64,000 bases of DNA, taken from the NCBI GenBank assembly GCA_020831885.1, contig JAFIFU010000003.1, positions 1-64,000 on the forward strand, in the 5' to 3' direction. A program made the translations under genes and the position numbers. A model generated the notes under the pieces. The model was not told the DNA's origin, searched no databases, and saw only the letters and a list, made by a program, of their open reading frames with translations. Source of the stretch: Ectothiorhodospiraceae bacterium (GTDB taxonomy: Bacteria > Pseudomonadota > Gammaproteobacteria > Nitrococcales > Aquisalimonadaceae). This document shows positions 21,637-33,558 of the stretch, one piece after another. Numbering within the stretch: the first letter of the stretch is position 1; each line of letters starts with the position of its first letter.

Positions 21637-21723
21637 GCCCAGGTGGCGGAATTGGTAGACGCGCTAGCTTCAGGTGCTAGTGGGGGCAACCCCGTGGAGG
21701 TTCAAGTCCTCTCCTGGGCACCA
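21637..21723 (+). tRNA. tRNA-Leu(CAG)
   Basis: 87 nt class II tRNA, encoded CCA; acceptor GCCCAGG/CCTGGGC; CTTCAGG loop. Confidence 0.95.
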
Positions 21724-21730
21724 AATCAGA

Positions 21731-21758
21731 AAGGCGAACCAGACGGTTCGCCTTTTTT
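21731..21758 (+). terminator. Intrinsic terminator of tRNA-Leu(CAG)
   Basis: AGGCGAACC-AGAC-GGTTCGCCT-TTTTT. Confidence 0.88.
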
Positions 21759-21792
21759 CGTTGGCGGCCTGGATCGGCGCCCCGCCGCTCCG

Positions 21793-23088
<1,296 letters not shown>

Positions 23089-23127
23089 TCAGCAGTACCC
23101 AATCCGTCCACATGTTCAGCCGTCGGC

Positions 23128-24330
23128 TCAGCCTTCCACCGGCACCAGTTCCCAATCGTTCCCCCGACGTTCCAGCCGTCGGTCGCAGCCGAGTGTCTCC
23201 GGCGAATCGTCATGCCCCGGCAACGCAATCACCACCCGTTCGCCCCGCTCACGCAGTTCCCGGATCCGACGCTGCAGATCCGGCTCATCCGCCCAGGGTG
23301 CCAGGACACCGGGGGGGGGCGCCACGCCCGGCTCGGACCCCAGTGCCAGCAGTGCCTTGAGATCGGCGCTGAAGCCGGTGGCCGGACGGGCCCGACCGAA
23401 GGCCTGGCCGATGTGGTCATAACGGCCGCCCCGGGCCACCTCGCGCCCGCTACCGGGAACGAAGGCGGCGAACACAACCCCGGTATGGAACTGGTAACCC
23501 GCCAGTTCCGCCAGATCAAAATGCAGTGTGGCGTCCGGTTGTCGGCGGTCAAGGGTTGCCGCCAATGCCCAAAGACGCTGCAGCGCATGCTGCACGGCCG
23601 GGCCGGCCCCCCGCAAGCGTTCGCCGGCATGATCCAGGGTTTCCAGGCCACCGTTGAGTTCCACCAGGGCGGCGATATGCTCCCGCGCCTGCCGGTCGGC
23701 CAGGGATTCCAGCAATTCGCCGATCTCCCCGACAGCTTTCCGCTGCAAAGCCTCGAACAAGCGCTGCTCCGTTTCCACATCAAGCCCGGCTTCACGGGCC
23801 AATGCACGAAAAATAGCCACGTTCCCCAGGTCCAGATGCACGTCGCCGGCATCCGCCAGGCGGAGCGTTTCCAGCATCAGCTCGATGATCTCCACATCGG
23901 CCTCGACACCGCCGTGACCGTACAGCTCAGCACCCACCTGAACCGGGTTGCGCGACTGCCCGGGGCGCTCCGGCCGGGTGTGCAGCACGGTTCCCACGTA
24001 GCACAGCCGCACCGGGTGGTCATACCGAAGTTTGTGCGCATCGATGCGCGCCGCCTGGGGCGTCATGTCCGCACGAACCCCCATGAGGCGGCCGCTGAGC
24101 TGATCGGTGAGTTTGAAGGTCTGCAGCTCCAGATCGGATTCGGCGCCGGTGAGCAGGGAATCCAGGTATTCGATCACCGGAGGAACAACCAGGTCGTAAC
24201 CCCAGCTCTGATAACGATCCAGCACCCTACGCCTCAATCGTTCCAGCGCCCTGGCCTGGTCCGGCAGCAACTCGTCGATACCTTCCGGCAACAGCCAGCG
24301 GTTGTCAGTGGAAAAGTCGGCTTCCTTCAT
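23128..24330 (-). CDS. hisZ: ATP phosphoribosyltransferase regulatory subunit
   Basis: HisRS-like: LPEGIDELLPDQARALERLRR, adjacent to purA; no anticodon-binding domain. Confidence 0.92.
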   Translation of the reverse strand: MKEADFSTDNRWLLPEGIDELLPDQARALERLRRRVLDRYQSWGYDLVVPPVIEYLDSLLTGAESDLELQTFKLTDQLSGRLMGVRADMTPQAARIDAHKLRYDHPVRLCYVGTVLHTRPERPGQSRNPVQVGAELYGHGGVEADVEIIELMLETLRLADAGDVHLDLGNVAIFRALAREAGLDVETEQRLFEALQRKAVGEIGELLESLADRQAREHIAALVELNGGLETLDHAGERLRGAGPAVQHALQRLWALAATLDRRQPDATLHFDLAELAGYQFHTGVVFAAFVPGSGREVARGGRYDHIGQAFGRARPATGFSADLKALLALGSEPGVAPPPGVLAPWADEPDLQRRIRELRERGERVVIALPGHDDSPETLGCDRRLERRGNDWELVPVEG

Positions 24331-24350
24331 CTCGGTTCCGTCTTCCGGGC

Positions 24351-24545
24351 TCAGGCCCGGATCAGATACAGCAATCCCAGCCCCGTCAGCATGGCGACCA
24401 GACCCGCAATGCGCAGGGTGCGGTCATCCAGCTCCATCACCTGCATCATGTAACGGCGCAGGTTCCTCGGGCTGAGAAACGGCAGTATTCCCTCGAAGAC
24501 CAGCATCAACGCCAGCGCAGACAGCAGATACTCCCAGGTACTCAT
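24351..24545 (-). CDS. DUF2065 (YjeT-like) small membrane protein
   Basis: MSTWEYLLSALALMLVFEGILPFLSPRNLRRYMMQVMELDDRTLRIAGLVAMLTGLGLLYLIRA; position hflC-x-purA as in enterics. Confidence 0.88.
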   Translation of the reverse strand: MSTWEYLLSALALMLVFEGILPFLSPRNLRRYMMQVMELDDRTLRIAGLVAMLTGLGLLYLIRA

Positions 24546-24572
24546 GATTCGCGGTTCCCCGCCCCTGTTCCA

Positions 24573-24617
24573 CAAAAAAGCCGAGCGCTCTCCCCGATTA
24601 TCGGGAAAAGCGCTCGG
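24573..24617 (-). terminator. Intrinsic terminator between hflC and DUF2065
   Basis: Stem CCGAGCGCT (24581-24589)/AGCGCTCGG (24609-24617); minus-strand TTTTTT tract at 24573-24579; inner stem CCCGAT/ATCGGG. Confidence 0.82.
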
Positions 24618-24643
24618 TCAGCGCAGCTCCGACGAACCCGGAT

Positions 24644-25525
24644 CTAATCGCCGTCAAGCGTGCCGAGCGAATCCCGGAAATAGCGGAAAAACTCGGAATC
24701 CGGGGTCAGCACCAGCACGTCCTCCTCGTTCTGGAACGCCCGCTGATAGGCTGTCAGGCTGCGGGTGAAGGTGAAGAATTCCTGGTCCTGACCGAAGGCC
24801 CTGGCATAGATCTCCGTTGCCTCGGCATCCCCCTGACCACGGAGCTCCTCGCCGTCACGCCGCGCTTCAGCCAGCGTCTCGGTACGCTGACGGTCGGCAT
24901 CGGCGCGAATGGCCGCAGCCACCTCGTCACCGCGGGCACGGATGTCACGCGCAACCCGCTCACGGTCGGCACGCATGCGGGCGTAGACAGATTCACTGAC
25001 CGCCGGAGGCAGGTCAACCCGCTTCAGGCGCACATCCACCACCTCGATGCCGATGCTGCGGGCATGCTCGTTCAGGCCCTGGGTCAGCAGGTCCATGATC
25101 AGCCCGCGGTCATCCGATATCACGTCCTGGACATCACGCCGGCCGAATTCGCTGCGCAGCATATCCTTCATGCGCACGTCCAGCCGCCGGTTGGCCTCGT
25201 TCACGCTCCCTTGCACGGTGGTGTAGAAGTCCCGCACATCGGTGATGCGCCACTTCACGAAGGCATCCACCATCAGGTTCTTCAACTCACCGGTCAGGTA
25301 ACGGTCGGGTTCCGCATCCAGGGTCTGCACCCGGGCGTCGAATTTGCGCACATTGGTGATGAACGGCGCCTTGAAGTGGAGGCCCGGCTCGTAATCGGCG
25401 CGAACCACCTCACCCAGACGGAACTTCAGGGCTTTCTCCGTCTCGTGGACGGTGAACACCGAGAAGTACAGCACCACGGCCGCCACGGCCAGGACGATCA
25501 GTACAAGATTGCGAATGGCGGTCAT
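24644..25525 (-). CDS. hflC: FtsH modulator HflC
   Basis: SPFH/band-7: VHETEKALKFRLGEVVRADYEPGLHFKAPF. Confidence 0.95.
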   Translation of the reverse strand: MTAIRNLVLIVLAVAAVVLYFSVFTVHETEKALKFRLGEVVRADYEPGLHFKAPFITNVRKFDARVQTLDAEPDRYLTGELKNLMVDAFVKWRITDVRDFYTTVQGSVNEANRRLDVRMKDMLRSEFGRRDVQDVISDDRGLIMDLLTQGLNEHARSIGIEVVDVRLKRVDLPPAVSESVYARMRADRERVARDIRARGDEVAAAIRADADRQRTETLAEARRDGEELRGQGDAEATEIYARAFGQDQEFFTFTRSLTAYQRAFQNEEDVLVLTPDSEFFRYFRDSLGTLDGD

Positions 25526-26749
25526 CTAGCGTCCCTCCCGGCTTCGCAGGTCGCCCCGGCCGCGACTGGTCTCGGCGGCACCGGAGGTGCTGATACGACG
25601 GTTCAGTACATCCGGATCCAGCCGCGACTCATTGCCGGCGGCCGCCTGACGGCCTTCCCGCAGCTTGTCCAGGGGCAGATATAGCAGCGGATCGCCGGCG
25701 GTCGGATCGATCAGGACCTTGCTGCTGCGCCCGAGAATCTCCGACATGGTGTCAAGATACAGACGCTGACGGGTCACGTCCGGCGCCCGCCGGTATTCCT
25801 GCACCAGTGCCGTGAACCGGGAACTTTCACCCTCGGCGTCGGCCACAACACGGAACCGGTACCCCTGCGCCTGCTCACGGATCTGGGCGGCTTCACCCCG
25901 GGCCCGCGCCACCAGCTCGTTCCGGTAGGCATTGGCCTGGTTGATCACCCGTTGCTCGTCCTCCCGCGCCATGATCGCGTCCTCGAAGGCACCCTGTACC
26001 GGCTCCGGTGGCTGCACGTCCTGGACATCCACCGTGATGATCTCCAGACCCGTCCCGTAGGCTTCCATGGTGTCGACCAACAACCGGGTCACCTCTTCCG
26101 CCACTTCGGTACGCCCCTCGGTCAGGACGAAGTCCATGCGGCGTTGCCCCACGACCTCGCGCAGGGCACTTTCCGCCACCTGATGCAGGGTGCGGTCCGG
26201 ATCGCGGAAATTGAACTGGTACAGCATCGGTTCGCGCACGCGGTACTGCACCGCCAGTTGCACGTCGATGATGTTCTCGTCCTGCGTGAGCATCAGTGCC
26301 TCGCGCGGCACCTTCTGCCGGCGATCCCCCGGACCGCTCTGGTAGCCCACCTCGGCCACCTTCACGTCCTCCACGTTGACCCGTTCCACGGCGCCGATGG
26401 GATACGGCGGACGCCAGTGAGGCCCGGGCATGGTGGTCCGGTGATACTGGCCGAAACGCAGCTCCAGTCCGCGATTCCCCTCGTCCACAATGTAAATGCC
26501 GGACGCGAGCCAGATCAGGAGGATGACACCAACGATCAGGGCAATACCCGTTCCGCTGATGCTGGCCCCACCCCCGCCGGCACCTCCGCCGGAGTCGGAA
26601 CCATTACCGCCACCGCCCTTGCCGCCCAGCATGCCGCCGAGCTTGCCGCGGAGCTTCTTGATCACCTCATCCAGGTCCGGCGGTCCCTGATTGCCGGAGC
26701 CGCCTCCCCAGGGGTCGCGATTACCACGACCCGGTTCATTCCAGGACAT
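25526..26749 (-). CDS. hflK: FtsH modulator HflK
   Basis: MSWNEPGRGNRDPWGGGSGNQGPPDLDEVIKKLRGKLGGMLGGKGGGG; band-7 domain; adjacent to hflC. Confidence 0.95.
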   Translation of the reverse strand: MSWNEPGRGNRDPWGGGSGNQGPPDLDEVIKKLRGKLGGMLGGKGGGGNGSDSGGGAGGGGASISGTGIALIVGVILLIWLASGIYIVDEGNRGLELRFGQYHRTTMPGPHWRPPYPIGAVERVNVEDVKVAEVGYQSGPGDRRQKVPREALMLTQDENIIDVQLAVQYRVREPMLYQFNFRDPDRTLHQVAESALREVVGQRRMDFVLTEGRTEVAEEVTRLLVDTMEAYGTGLEIITVDVQDVQPPEPVQGAFEDAIMAREDEQRVINQANAYRNELVARARGEAAQIREQAQGYRFRVVADAEGESSRFTALVQEYRRAPDVTRQRLYLDTMSEILGRSSKVLIDPTAGDPLLYLPLDKLREGRQAAAGNESRLDPDVLNRRISTSGAAETSRGRGDLRSREGR

Positions 26750-26986
26750 ACAGTCTCTCCGTACGGTCAGCCCCTGAGGACTGCCGGTTAATCGCGCAGC
26801 TGCCCACCGGTCGCCCCGTGACAGCCGGCATTTCCCCTCGCCCACCGTGATGAGCCCGGATCTTACGCTTTCGGATGATTACCGCCGTGAGGGCGCTCAT
26901 TCCCGCGCTAACGGAACTCGAACAGGCGGGATTGTAATGACCCGGCCCGTCTCGCCGCAAGGGAACACCGCTGGTCACGTGTTGCC

Positions 26987-28330
26987 TCAGGCGCCCAGGG
27001 AGGGCGCGTGCAGCTCCAGCCCCTCCCGCTCATGAAGCCGGTCCAGGTCGGCACGACGCAATCGGACTTCCAGTTGCAGCCCACCTTCGTCGTCATAGTG
27101 TTCACCCAGCACCTGACCGATCTCGAACAGGCGTGCCCGCAAACGCCCCTGCCTGGGGTGCAGACGGACCACGCCCTGAACCCGCTCGGCCCCCAGCGTC
27201 TCCTGGATGGCCTCCACCAGCAAGGACAGTCCGGCTCCGGTCTCCGCGGAAAGCCAGACTTCCTCCACCCCGGTCTCCGGGTCCCGCCGCCGCATCGGCT
27301 CACGCCCGACAGCGTCGATTTTGTTGTACACCCGGATGCGTGGCAGCTCGCCGGCATCAATCTCGTTCAGCACCCCTTCCACCTGATGGATGCTGTCATC
27401 GCGTTCCGGATCGGACGCATCCACCACCTGCAACAGCAACTGGGATTCCGCGGCTTCCTCCAGGGTGGAATGGAAGGCGGCCACCAATTGATGGGGCAAA
27501 TCACGGATGAAACCCACCGTATCGGCAAGGATCACCGGTTCCCCGGCCGGCAGATCCAGCCGGCGCAGCGTGGTGTCCAGTGTGGCGAACAGGCGGTCAT
27601 CCGCATAGACCTGCGCTTCGGTCAATCGGTTGAACAGCGTCGATTTACCCGCATTGGTATAACCGACCAGGGAAACCGTGGCCAACTCCTGCCGGCGCCG
27701 GGCCTGGCGACCCTGCTCGCGCTGCTTGCGGACCTTCACCAGCCGTCGCTCCAACTGCTTGATGCGCACGCCGAGCATGCGGCGGTCCATTTCCAGCTGG
27801 GTTTCCCCGGGGCCACGCATGCCGATGCCACCCTTCTGCCGTTCCAGGTGACTCCAGCCGCGCACCAGGCGGCTGGCCATGTGGCGGAGCTGCGCCAGTT
27901 CCACCTGCAGCTTGCCTTCGTGGCTGCGGGCACGCTGGGCGAAGATATCGAGAATCAACCCGGTCCGATCCAGCACCTGACAGCCCAGCGCCTTCTCCAG
28001 ATTCCGCTCCTGACTGGGCGACAGGGTGTGGTTCACCAGCACCAGATCCGCCCCGGTCTCCCGGACCCGTGCCGTCAACTCGTCCACACGCCCGCGACCG
28101 ATGAAGTAACGGGGGTCCGGTTTCGCCCGGCGGCTCAGGATGCGATCAACCACCAGGGCGCCGGCGGATTCGGTCAGGGACTGGAGTTCATCCAGCGCCA
28201 GTCCCGGCTCCTGGCCGCCATCCATATCCAGATGAACAAGAACGGCCCGCTCACCCCCGGCGGGCCGTTCGAACAGATTGAGCTCGGAAGCTCCACCGCT
28301 ACGCGGTTCAGACGTTACCAAGATCCGCAT
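26987..28330 (-). CDS. hflX: GTPase HflX
   Basis: [50 protein letters not shown]. Confidence 0.97.
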   Translation of the reverse strand: MRILVTSEPRSGGASELNLFERPAGGERAVLVHLDMDGGQEPGLALDELQSLTESAGALVVDRILSRRAKPDPRYFIGRGRVDELTARVRETGADLVLVNHTLSPSQERNLEKALGCQVLDRTGLILDIFAQRARSHEGKLQVELAQLRHMASRLVRGWSHLERQKGGIGMRGPGETQLEMDRRMLGVRIKQLERRLVKVRKQREQGRQARRRQELATVSLVGYTNAGKSTLFNRLTEAQVYADDRLFATLDTTLRRLDLPAGEPVILADTVGFIRDLPHQLVAAFHSTLEEAAESQLLLQVVDASDPERDDSIHQVEGVLNEIDAGELPRIRVYNKIDAVGREPMRRRDPETGVEEVWLSAETGAGLSLLVEAIQETLGAERVQGVVRLHPRQGRLRARLFEIGQVLGEHYDDEGGLQLEVRLRRADLDRLHEREGLELHAPSLGA

Positions 28331-28565
28331 TACCTCGATCAGGGTCCGCCGGGGCCAGCTTCACGTTGCGGGCGGGCACCACGGTGGAAATGGCATGCTT
28401 GTAGACCATCTGGCTCACGGTGTTCTTCAGCAGCACCACGAACTGGTCGAACGATTCGATCTGGCCCTGGAGCTTGATACCGTTAACCAGATAGATAGAC
28501 ACGGGAATCCGCTCTTTCCGAAGCGCATTGAGAAACGGTTCCTGCAAAGATTGCCCCTTGGACAT
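28308..28565 (-). CDS. hfq: RNA chaperone Hfq
   Basis: [66 protein letters not shown]. Alternative start at 28571. Confidence 0.98.
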   Translation of the reverse strand: MSKGQSLQEPFLNALRKERIPVSIYLVNGIKLQGQIESFDQFVVLLKNTVSQMVYKHAISTVVPARNVKLAPADPDRGNADLGNV

Positions 28566-28761
28566 TATCAAAACCCCTCGTTTTTATGGCTCGCTTGTTC
28601 TTGGGGAAACACCGATCCATGCGCCATGCGACCCGTGTTTCCACTGCTCCGTTCGAGGCCCTGCACTGCCACCGCATCGGCCCCGGACGGCACCCGGAAA
28701 TTTCACGGCTCCCGCGCCGTTGAGTGTAGCACAGCCGATCATCACGCCGCCGCGCGGGACC

Positions 28762-28783
28762 GGGGAAGCACTGATCGATTCCC
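28762..28783 (-). repeat. Dispersed short repeat copy GGGGAAGCACTGATCGATTCCC (as read on +)
   Basis: Shares the core with 9675-9694 and 39499-39552; abuts the miaA stop codon. Confidence 0.7.
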
Positions 28784-29718
28784 TAACCATCCAGCAGCCT
28801 CCACAGGCTGCGATCCAGCGCTGCCCGCTGGCAACGGGACGCCGGGTCCAGCCATTGCAGGTCCGGCTCCCTGCGCAGCCAGGTCAACTGGCGTTTGGCG
28901 TAGTTGCGGGTTGCAACCACGGCCTTACTGATCATGCTCTGCCGATCCATGGCACCCTCCAGATAAAGCCACATCTGCCGATATCCGACAGCGCGCATGG
29001 CCGGTTGGTTCAGATTCAATCCGGGACGTTCCCGCAGCGCCCTCACTTCGGCCTCGAAGCCCAGCTCCAGCATCTCCCGGAAGCGCGCCTCGATCCGGGC
29101 GTGCAACTGGCTGCGCTCCGGAGGCATCAAACCCCATTTGTGAAAACGCAGATCGTCGCGCGACGCCCGCCGGCGGGCCAGCACCGCGCTCATGGGGCGT
29201 TCCGTCACCAGGCAGACCTCCAGCGCCCGCTGGATGCGCTGGGTATCGTTGGGATGGATGCGTGCGGCGCTGACCGGATCCAGCCGCCGGAGCCGGGCGT
29301 GCAGGGCATGCCAGCCCAGCTGCCGCGCATCCTCCAGCAGTTCGCGGCGCAGCGCCGGATTCGCCGGCGGCAGAGGGGACAAGCCCTGTTCCAGGGCACG
29401 GAAATACAGCCCTGTTCCGCCCACCAGCAGAGGGATCCGTCCCGTGGCGCGGATCGCCGCGATTTCCCGCAGGGCATCCTCCCGGAAACGGGCCGCTGAA
29501 TAGGCCTCCTCCGGGTCGAGGATATTCACCAGCCGGTGCGGCGCCCGTGCCAGCACCTCCGGCCCTGGCTTGGCCGTACCGATGTCCATCCCGCGATAGA
29601 CCAATGCCGAATCCACGCTGACGATCTCCAGCGGAAAGCGCTGGACCAGTTCCACCGCCAGACCGGTCTTGCCGGAGGCGGTGGGGCCCATCAGGCAGAT
29701 GACCGGCGTTGCCTTCAT
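28783..29718 (-). CDS. miaA: tRNA dimethylallyltransferase
   Basis: MKATPVICLMGPTASGKTGLAVELVQRFPLEIVSVDSALVYRGMDIGTAKP. Confidence 0.97.
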   Translation of the reverse strand: MKATPVICLMGPTASGKTGLAVELVQRFPLEIVSVDSALVYRGMDIGTAKPGPEVLARAPHRLVNILDPEEAYSAARFREDALREIAAIRATGRIPLLVGGTGLYFRALEQGLSPLPPANPALRRELLEDARQLGWHALHARLRRLDPVSAARIHPNDTQRIQRALEVCLVTERPMSAVLARRRASRDDLRFHKWGLMPPERSQLHARIEARFREMLELGFEAEVRALRERPGLNLNQPAMRAVGYRQMWLYLEGAMDRQSMISKAVVATRNYAKRQLTWLRREPDLQWLDPASRCQRAALDRSLWRLLDG

Positions 29719-29723
29719 GCCGT

Positions 29724-31583
29724 TCACTGACCGCGCAGGAAAAGTCGATCCAGCTCTTCCACGCTGAGCTGTGTCCAGGTGGGACGTCCATGATTGCACT
29801 GGCCACTGTTGGGTGTCCGCTCCATGTCCCGCAACAGCGCGTTCATTTCTGCCATGCCCAGTTGCCTGTTGGCACGCACAGAGCCATGACACGCCATGGT
29901 CGCGAGCACATGATTGTACCGTTCCTGAAGCCGGGATGCATCGCCGGTGACCAGCAGATCGCTGAGCACATCCCGCACCAGGGACTCCACATCGGCGCGC
30001 TGGAGCAGCACGGGCACCTGGCGGACCAGCACCGATTCGGGCCCGGACCGGCTGACCTCGAATCCAAGCCGGGAAAAAGCCTCGGCATGCACCTCCGCCA
30101 ACTCCGCCTCCGCAGGGCTCACCGCCAGGCTGAGGGGAACCAGCAACGGCTGCGCCGCAATCCCCTGGCCTTCCATGGAACGCTTCAGCCGCTCGTACAC
30201 GATCCGTTCATGGGCGGCGTGCATATCCACCAACACGATGCCTGCGGCATTCTGCGCCAGGATATAGATCCCGTGGATCTGTGCCAACGCGTAGCCCAAC
30301 GGCGGTGCATCACGACTCCCCGGATCGGGCACCGGGTGCGGATGGGCCGACGCGGCGGCCGACGGGGAGGTCCTGGGGGGAGCGGACGGCCCGGGCAGCC
30401 CGGAATCCGGCGCCGGGTCGGCGGAAGCCACTGCCGATTCGCCGTAAAGCGCCCTGGCCTCCCGGACCGGAAAAGCGAGCCGCGACTGGCTCGGTGGCGA
30501 ATGGGAGTGATCTGCCTGGGCCGCTGGGGATGACAAGGGGCGAGCCGCGGATTCGGTTCCGCGCTCCGGCCGCACCTGCTCCAGAATCTGGTGCAAATGG
30601 CGATGGATGAAATCGTAGATCAGTCTTCCATCGCGGAACCGCACCTCATGCTTGGCCGGATGCACGTTCACGTCCACCTGCCCCGGATCCACCTGCAGGT
30701 AAAGCAGATAGGCGGGATAGCGGTCCTTGAACAACACGTCGTGGTAGGCGCGGCGTACCGCATGCGCCGCCATCCTGTCCCGGACCACCCGCCCGTTCAC
30801 GTAAAAGTATTGGAGATCAGACTGCACCCGGGAGAACGTGGGCAAGGCGATCCAGCCACCAAGGCGCAGCCCCGCGGCTTCCACGTCGATACGCAGGGCG
30901 TGCTCAAGAAACGCACGGCCCAGCAACCGCGCCACCCGCTCCTCCGCCGCGGACGGATCATTCTCCGTGACCCCTGGCAGTTGGGTAATCACCCGTTCGT
31001 TGTGGCGGAGTTGCAGCGTGAAGTCGAAACGCGAGAGCGCCAGGCGCTTGATCGTTTCCTGCACATGACTGAACTCGGTGCGATCGGCGCGGAGGAACTT
31101 GCGCCGCCCGGGGGTATTGAAGAACAGATCCCGCACTTCCACCGTCGTCCCCTGGGGATGCGCAGCGGGTCGCAACTCCACCGGCGTGTCGCTGCCATCA
31201 CAATCCAGCGCCCAGGCAAGGCGCTCATCCTGGCGCCGGGAACTGAGCGTCAGACGGGACACCGAGGCGATGCTGGGCAGGGCCTCGCCGCGGAAGCCCA
31301 GGCTGCCGACCTGCTCCAGGTCCCGGAGACTGCGGATCTTGCTGGTGGCATGCCGGGAAACGGCCAGGGGCAACTCGTCCTGGCTCATGCCCTGGCCGTT
31401 GTCCCGGATCCGGATCAGCCGTTTGCCGCCGAGTTCCAGGTCCACTTCGACACGATCGGCGCCGGCATCAAGGCTGTTCTCCAGGAGTTCCTTGACCACC
31501 GACGCCGGCCGCTCCACCACCTCGCCGGCGGCGATCTGGTTGATCAACTGCTCCGGAAGCTTGCGGATGCGTGACTGCGACAT
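29724..31583 (-). CDS. mutL: DNA mismatch repair protein MutL
   Basis: [38 protein letters not shown]-terminal [12 protein letters not shown] and CNHGRPTW. Confidence 0.97.
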   Translation of the reverse strand: MSQSRIRKLPEQLINQIAAGEVVERPASVVKELLENSLDAGADRVEVDLELGGKRLIRIRDNGQGMSQDELPLAVSRHATSKIRSLRDLEQVGSLGFRGEALPSIASVSRLTLSSRRQDERLAWALDCDGSDTPVELRPAAHPQGTTVEVRDLFFNTPGRRKFLRADRTEFSHVQETIKRLALSRFDFTLQLRHNERVITQLPGVTENDPSAAEERVARLLGRAFLEHALRIDVEAAGLRLGGWIALPTFSRVQSDLQYFYVNGRVVRDRMAAHAVRRAYHDVLFKDRYPAYLLYLQVDPGQVDVNVHPAKHEVRFRDGRLIYDFIHRHLHQILEQVRPERGTESAARPLSSPAAQADHSHSPPSQSRLAFPVREARALYGESAVASADPAPDSGLPGPSAPPRTSPSAAASAHPHPVPDPGSRDAPPLGYALAQIHGIYILAQNAAGIVLVDMHAAHERIVYERLKRSMEGQGIAAQPLLVPLSLAVSPAEAELAEVHAEAFSRLGFEVSRSGPESVLVRQVPVLLQRADVESLVRDVLSDLLVTGDASRLQERYNHVLATMACHGSVRANRQLGMAEMNALLRDMERTPNSGQCNHGRPTWTQLSVEELDRLFLRGQ

Positions 31584-31681
31584 ACCCGTTACGCCCATCG
31601 GGAAAACGGCATAGTATGAAGCATCCGCGGGGACACAATCCATCGCCGGTCGGGCAAAGCGCCAGGCGTAGCTCCGCCTGG

Positions 31682-32965
31682 TCAGGGAATCCGCAATGTG
31701 GTCCCTTCCACGATGCGATCGCCGTTGAGATCATTGGCCGCCCGCAGCTCGGCGACGCTCACCTGGTGCTGGCGCGCGATCCCGCTCAGCGTGTCGCCTC
31801 GGCGCACGCGGTACTCCCGGGATCCGTCACCGGACGCCATGCGGACGTCTGCCGGCATGTGACGCTCCGCGTAGCCCAGCACACCGTTGGCAATGGCGCG
31901 GGCCAGCTTCCACTGGTGATCCGGATCACGGAGCTGACGCTCCTCCACCGGATTCGAGATGAAAGCGAGTTCCACCAGCACCGACGGCATGTCCAGCGAT
32001 TGCAGCACGACGAAGCCGGCCCGTTCCACGTCCCGCTTGTGGATGGGTCCGATCCGGGCCAGTTCCTGCAGCATCTCGCTGGCCAGTTCCACACTGGCCT
32101 CCAGGGTGGCCCCACGAGACAGATCCACCAACACCGACCGCACCATATCGTCCTTGTCCGCCAGACTCACACCGCCGATCACATCCGCCGCGTTTTCCCG
32201 CTGGGCCAGCAGGCGCGCCGCCTGCGAGGTCGCCCCGGTCCGGGACAACGTGTAGACGGAACTGCCCCGGGGGCCGCCGCTTTCCACCGCATCCGCATGA
32301 ATGGAGATAAAGATGTCCGCCCGTTCCGACCGCGCCAGCTCACGCCGCTCGGCCAGCGGCACGAACACGTCGCTGTCCCGCGTCATCAGCGGCCGGATAC
32401 CTGACTCACGCTCCAGCAGATGCGCCAGCTTCTTGCCGACAGCCAGCACCACGTCGGATTCCCGCGTCCCGCTGGGGCCGATGGCGCCGGGATCCCGCCC
32501 GCCGTGGCCGGGATCGATCGCCACCACCAACTCGCGACGAGCCTCGGAGGCGGTACGCACCGGGGTGTCGCGACTGCCTTGCGGGCGCAGATCCACCACC
32601 AGCCGGTGACCGTGATTGCCGCTGGGGGAGACGAGAAAACTCTGAACGTTGACGGATGCCTCCAGATCCAGCACCACCCGGAGATCACGATCGCCCCGCG
32701 GCGAGGAACGGACCCGTTGCAACACGCCCTGCCCCCGGGGCACATCCTCATCGTTCATGCGCGCCCCGGAAAAATCCAGCACAACCCGTTCCGGGTCCTG
32801 CAGACTGAATACCGAATGATCCACCGGACCGCTGAGATCGAACACCACACGCGTGCGCTCGTTATCCGCCCAGATGCGGACACCGTCAACGCTCACCTGG
32901 GCCGCCGCCAGCGAGCTCACCGCCAAGAGCAGAAGAAAAAACAGCAGGCGCTTCATGCCCGGCAT
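31682..32965 (-). CDS. N-acetylmuramoyl-L-alanine amidase (AMIN + Amidase_3 + LysM)
   Basis: AMIN-like N-terminus; [24 protein letters not shown]-terminal Lys[28 protein letters not shown]. AmiB/AmiC type. Confidence 0.94.
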   Translation of the reverse strand: MPGMKRLLFFLLLLAVSSLAAAQVSVDGVRIWADNERTRVVFDLSGPVDHSVFSLQDPERVVLDFSGARMNDEDVPRGQGVLQRVRSSPRGDRDLRVVLDLEASVNVQSFLVSPSGNHGHRLVVDLRPQGSRDTPVRTASEARRELVVAIDPGHGGRDPGAIGPSGTRESDVVLAVGKKLAHLLERESGIRPLMTRDSDVFVPLAERRELARSERADIFISIHADAVESGGPRGSSVYTLSRTGATSQAARLLAQRENAADVIGGVSLADKDDMVRSVLVDLSRGATLEASVELASEMLQELARIGPIHKRDVERAGFVVLQSLDMPSVLVELAFISNPVEERQLRDPDHQWKLARAIANGVLGYAERHMPADVRMASGDGSREYRVRRGDTLSGIARQHQVSVAELRAANDLNGDRIVEGTTLRIP

Positions 32966-32996
32966 CCACTCCGTGTGTTGGAATCCATGTCACCAA

Positions 32997-33024
32997 GGTA
33001 TAATTCTTCCATCGGAAAATGCAA
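32997..33024 (-). promoter_or_regulatory. Candidate sigma70 promoter for the amidase-mutL-miaA-hfq run
   Basis: Minus strand TTGCAT-16 bp-TATACC about 32 nt upstream of the amidase start, in an AT-rich patch. Confidence 0.35.
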
Positions 33025-33096
33025 GAAAAATCCTTCGAAGGCAGAAAGATACAGGATAAACCTAGGGAAGGACTACAGCATTACGCCCGAATGGAA

Positions 33097-33558
33097 TCAA
33101 CGGTTCCCCAGCCGTTGAACCAGGCGCTCGCCGGCTTCGGAGCGCCCCACAAGCCGGGCAAGACGTTGTCCGTTGGCGTATTCAAGCCAAAGCTCCAGAT
33201 CGGACGCCGGCAGCATGCCAGCGCCCCGCTCCGGCCACTCCACCAGCATGATCAGGGGGCGAACCAGATAGTCCCGCAGCCCCAGGTAATCCAGTTCCTC
33301 CGGATCGGCAAGACGGTACAGATCCAGGTGCAGCACCGTGCGGTCACCCAGGTCATAGGGCTCCAGCAGGGTATAGGTGGGGCTGGGCACCGGAGCCCGG
33401 TGCCCCAGTTGTCTCAGCAGACCGCGCACCAGGGTGGTCTTGCCCGCGCCCAGGTCCCCATACAGGAAGACCACCAGTTGTGCGGGCGCACACCGGGCCA
33501 GCCGGGCTCCCAGGCCCTCGGTGGCAGCCGCGTCGGGCAGGCTCAGTTGCAAGCACAT
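33097..33558 (-). CDS. tsaE: tRNA threonylcarbamoyladenosine biosynthesis ATPase TsaE
   Basis: VVFLYGDLGAGKTTLVRGLLRQLG; SPTYTLLEPY; HLDLYRLADPEEL. Confidence 0.96.
   Translation of the reverse strand: MCLQLSLPDAAATEGLGARLARCAPAQLVVFLYGDLGAGKTTLVRGLLRQLGHRAPVPSPTYTLLEPYDLGDRTVLHLDLYRLADPEELDYLGLRDYLVRPLIMLVEWPERGAGMLPASDLELWLEYANGQRLARLVGRSEAGERLVQRLGNR

Noticed and set aside
19209-21680. 823-aa plus-strand ORF
   Set aside because: Antisense to the clearly identified rnr; His/Gln/Gly-rich composition with no recognisable domain.
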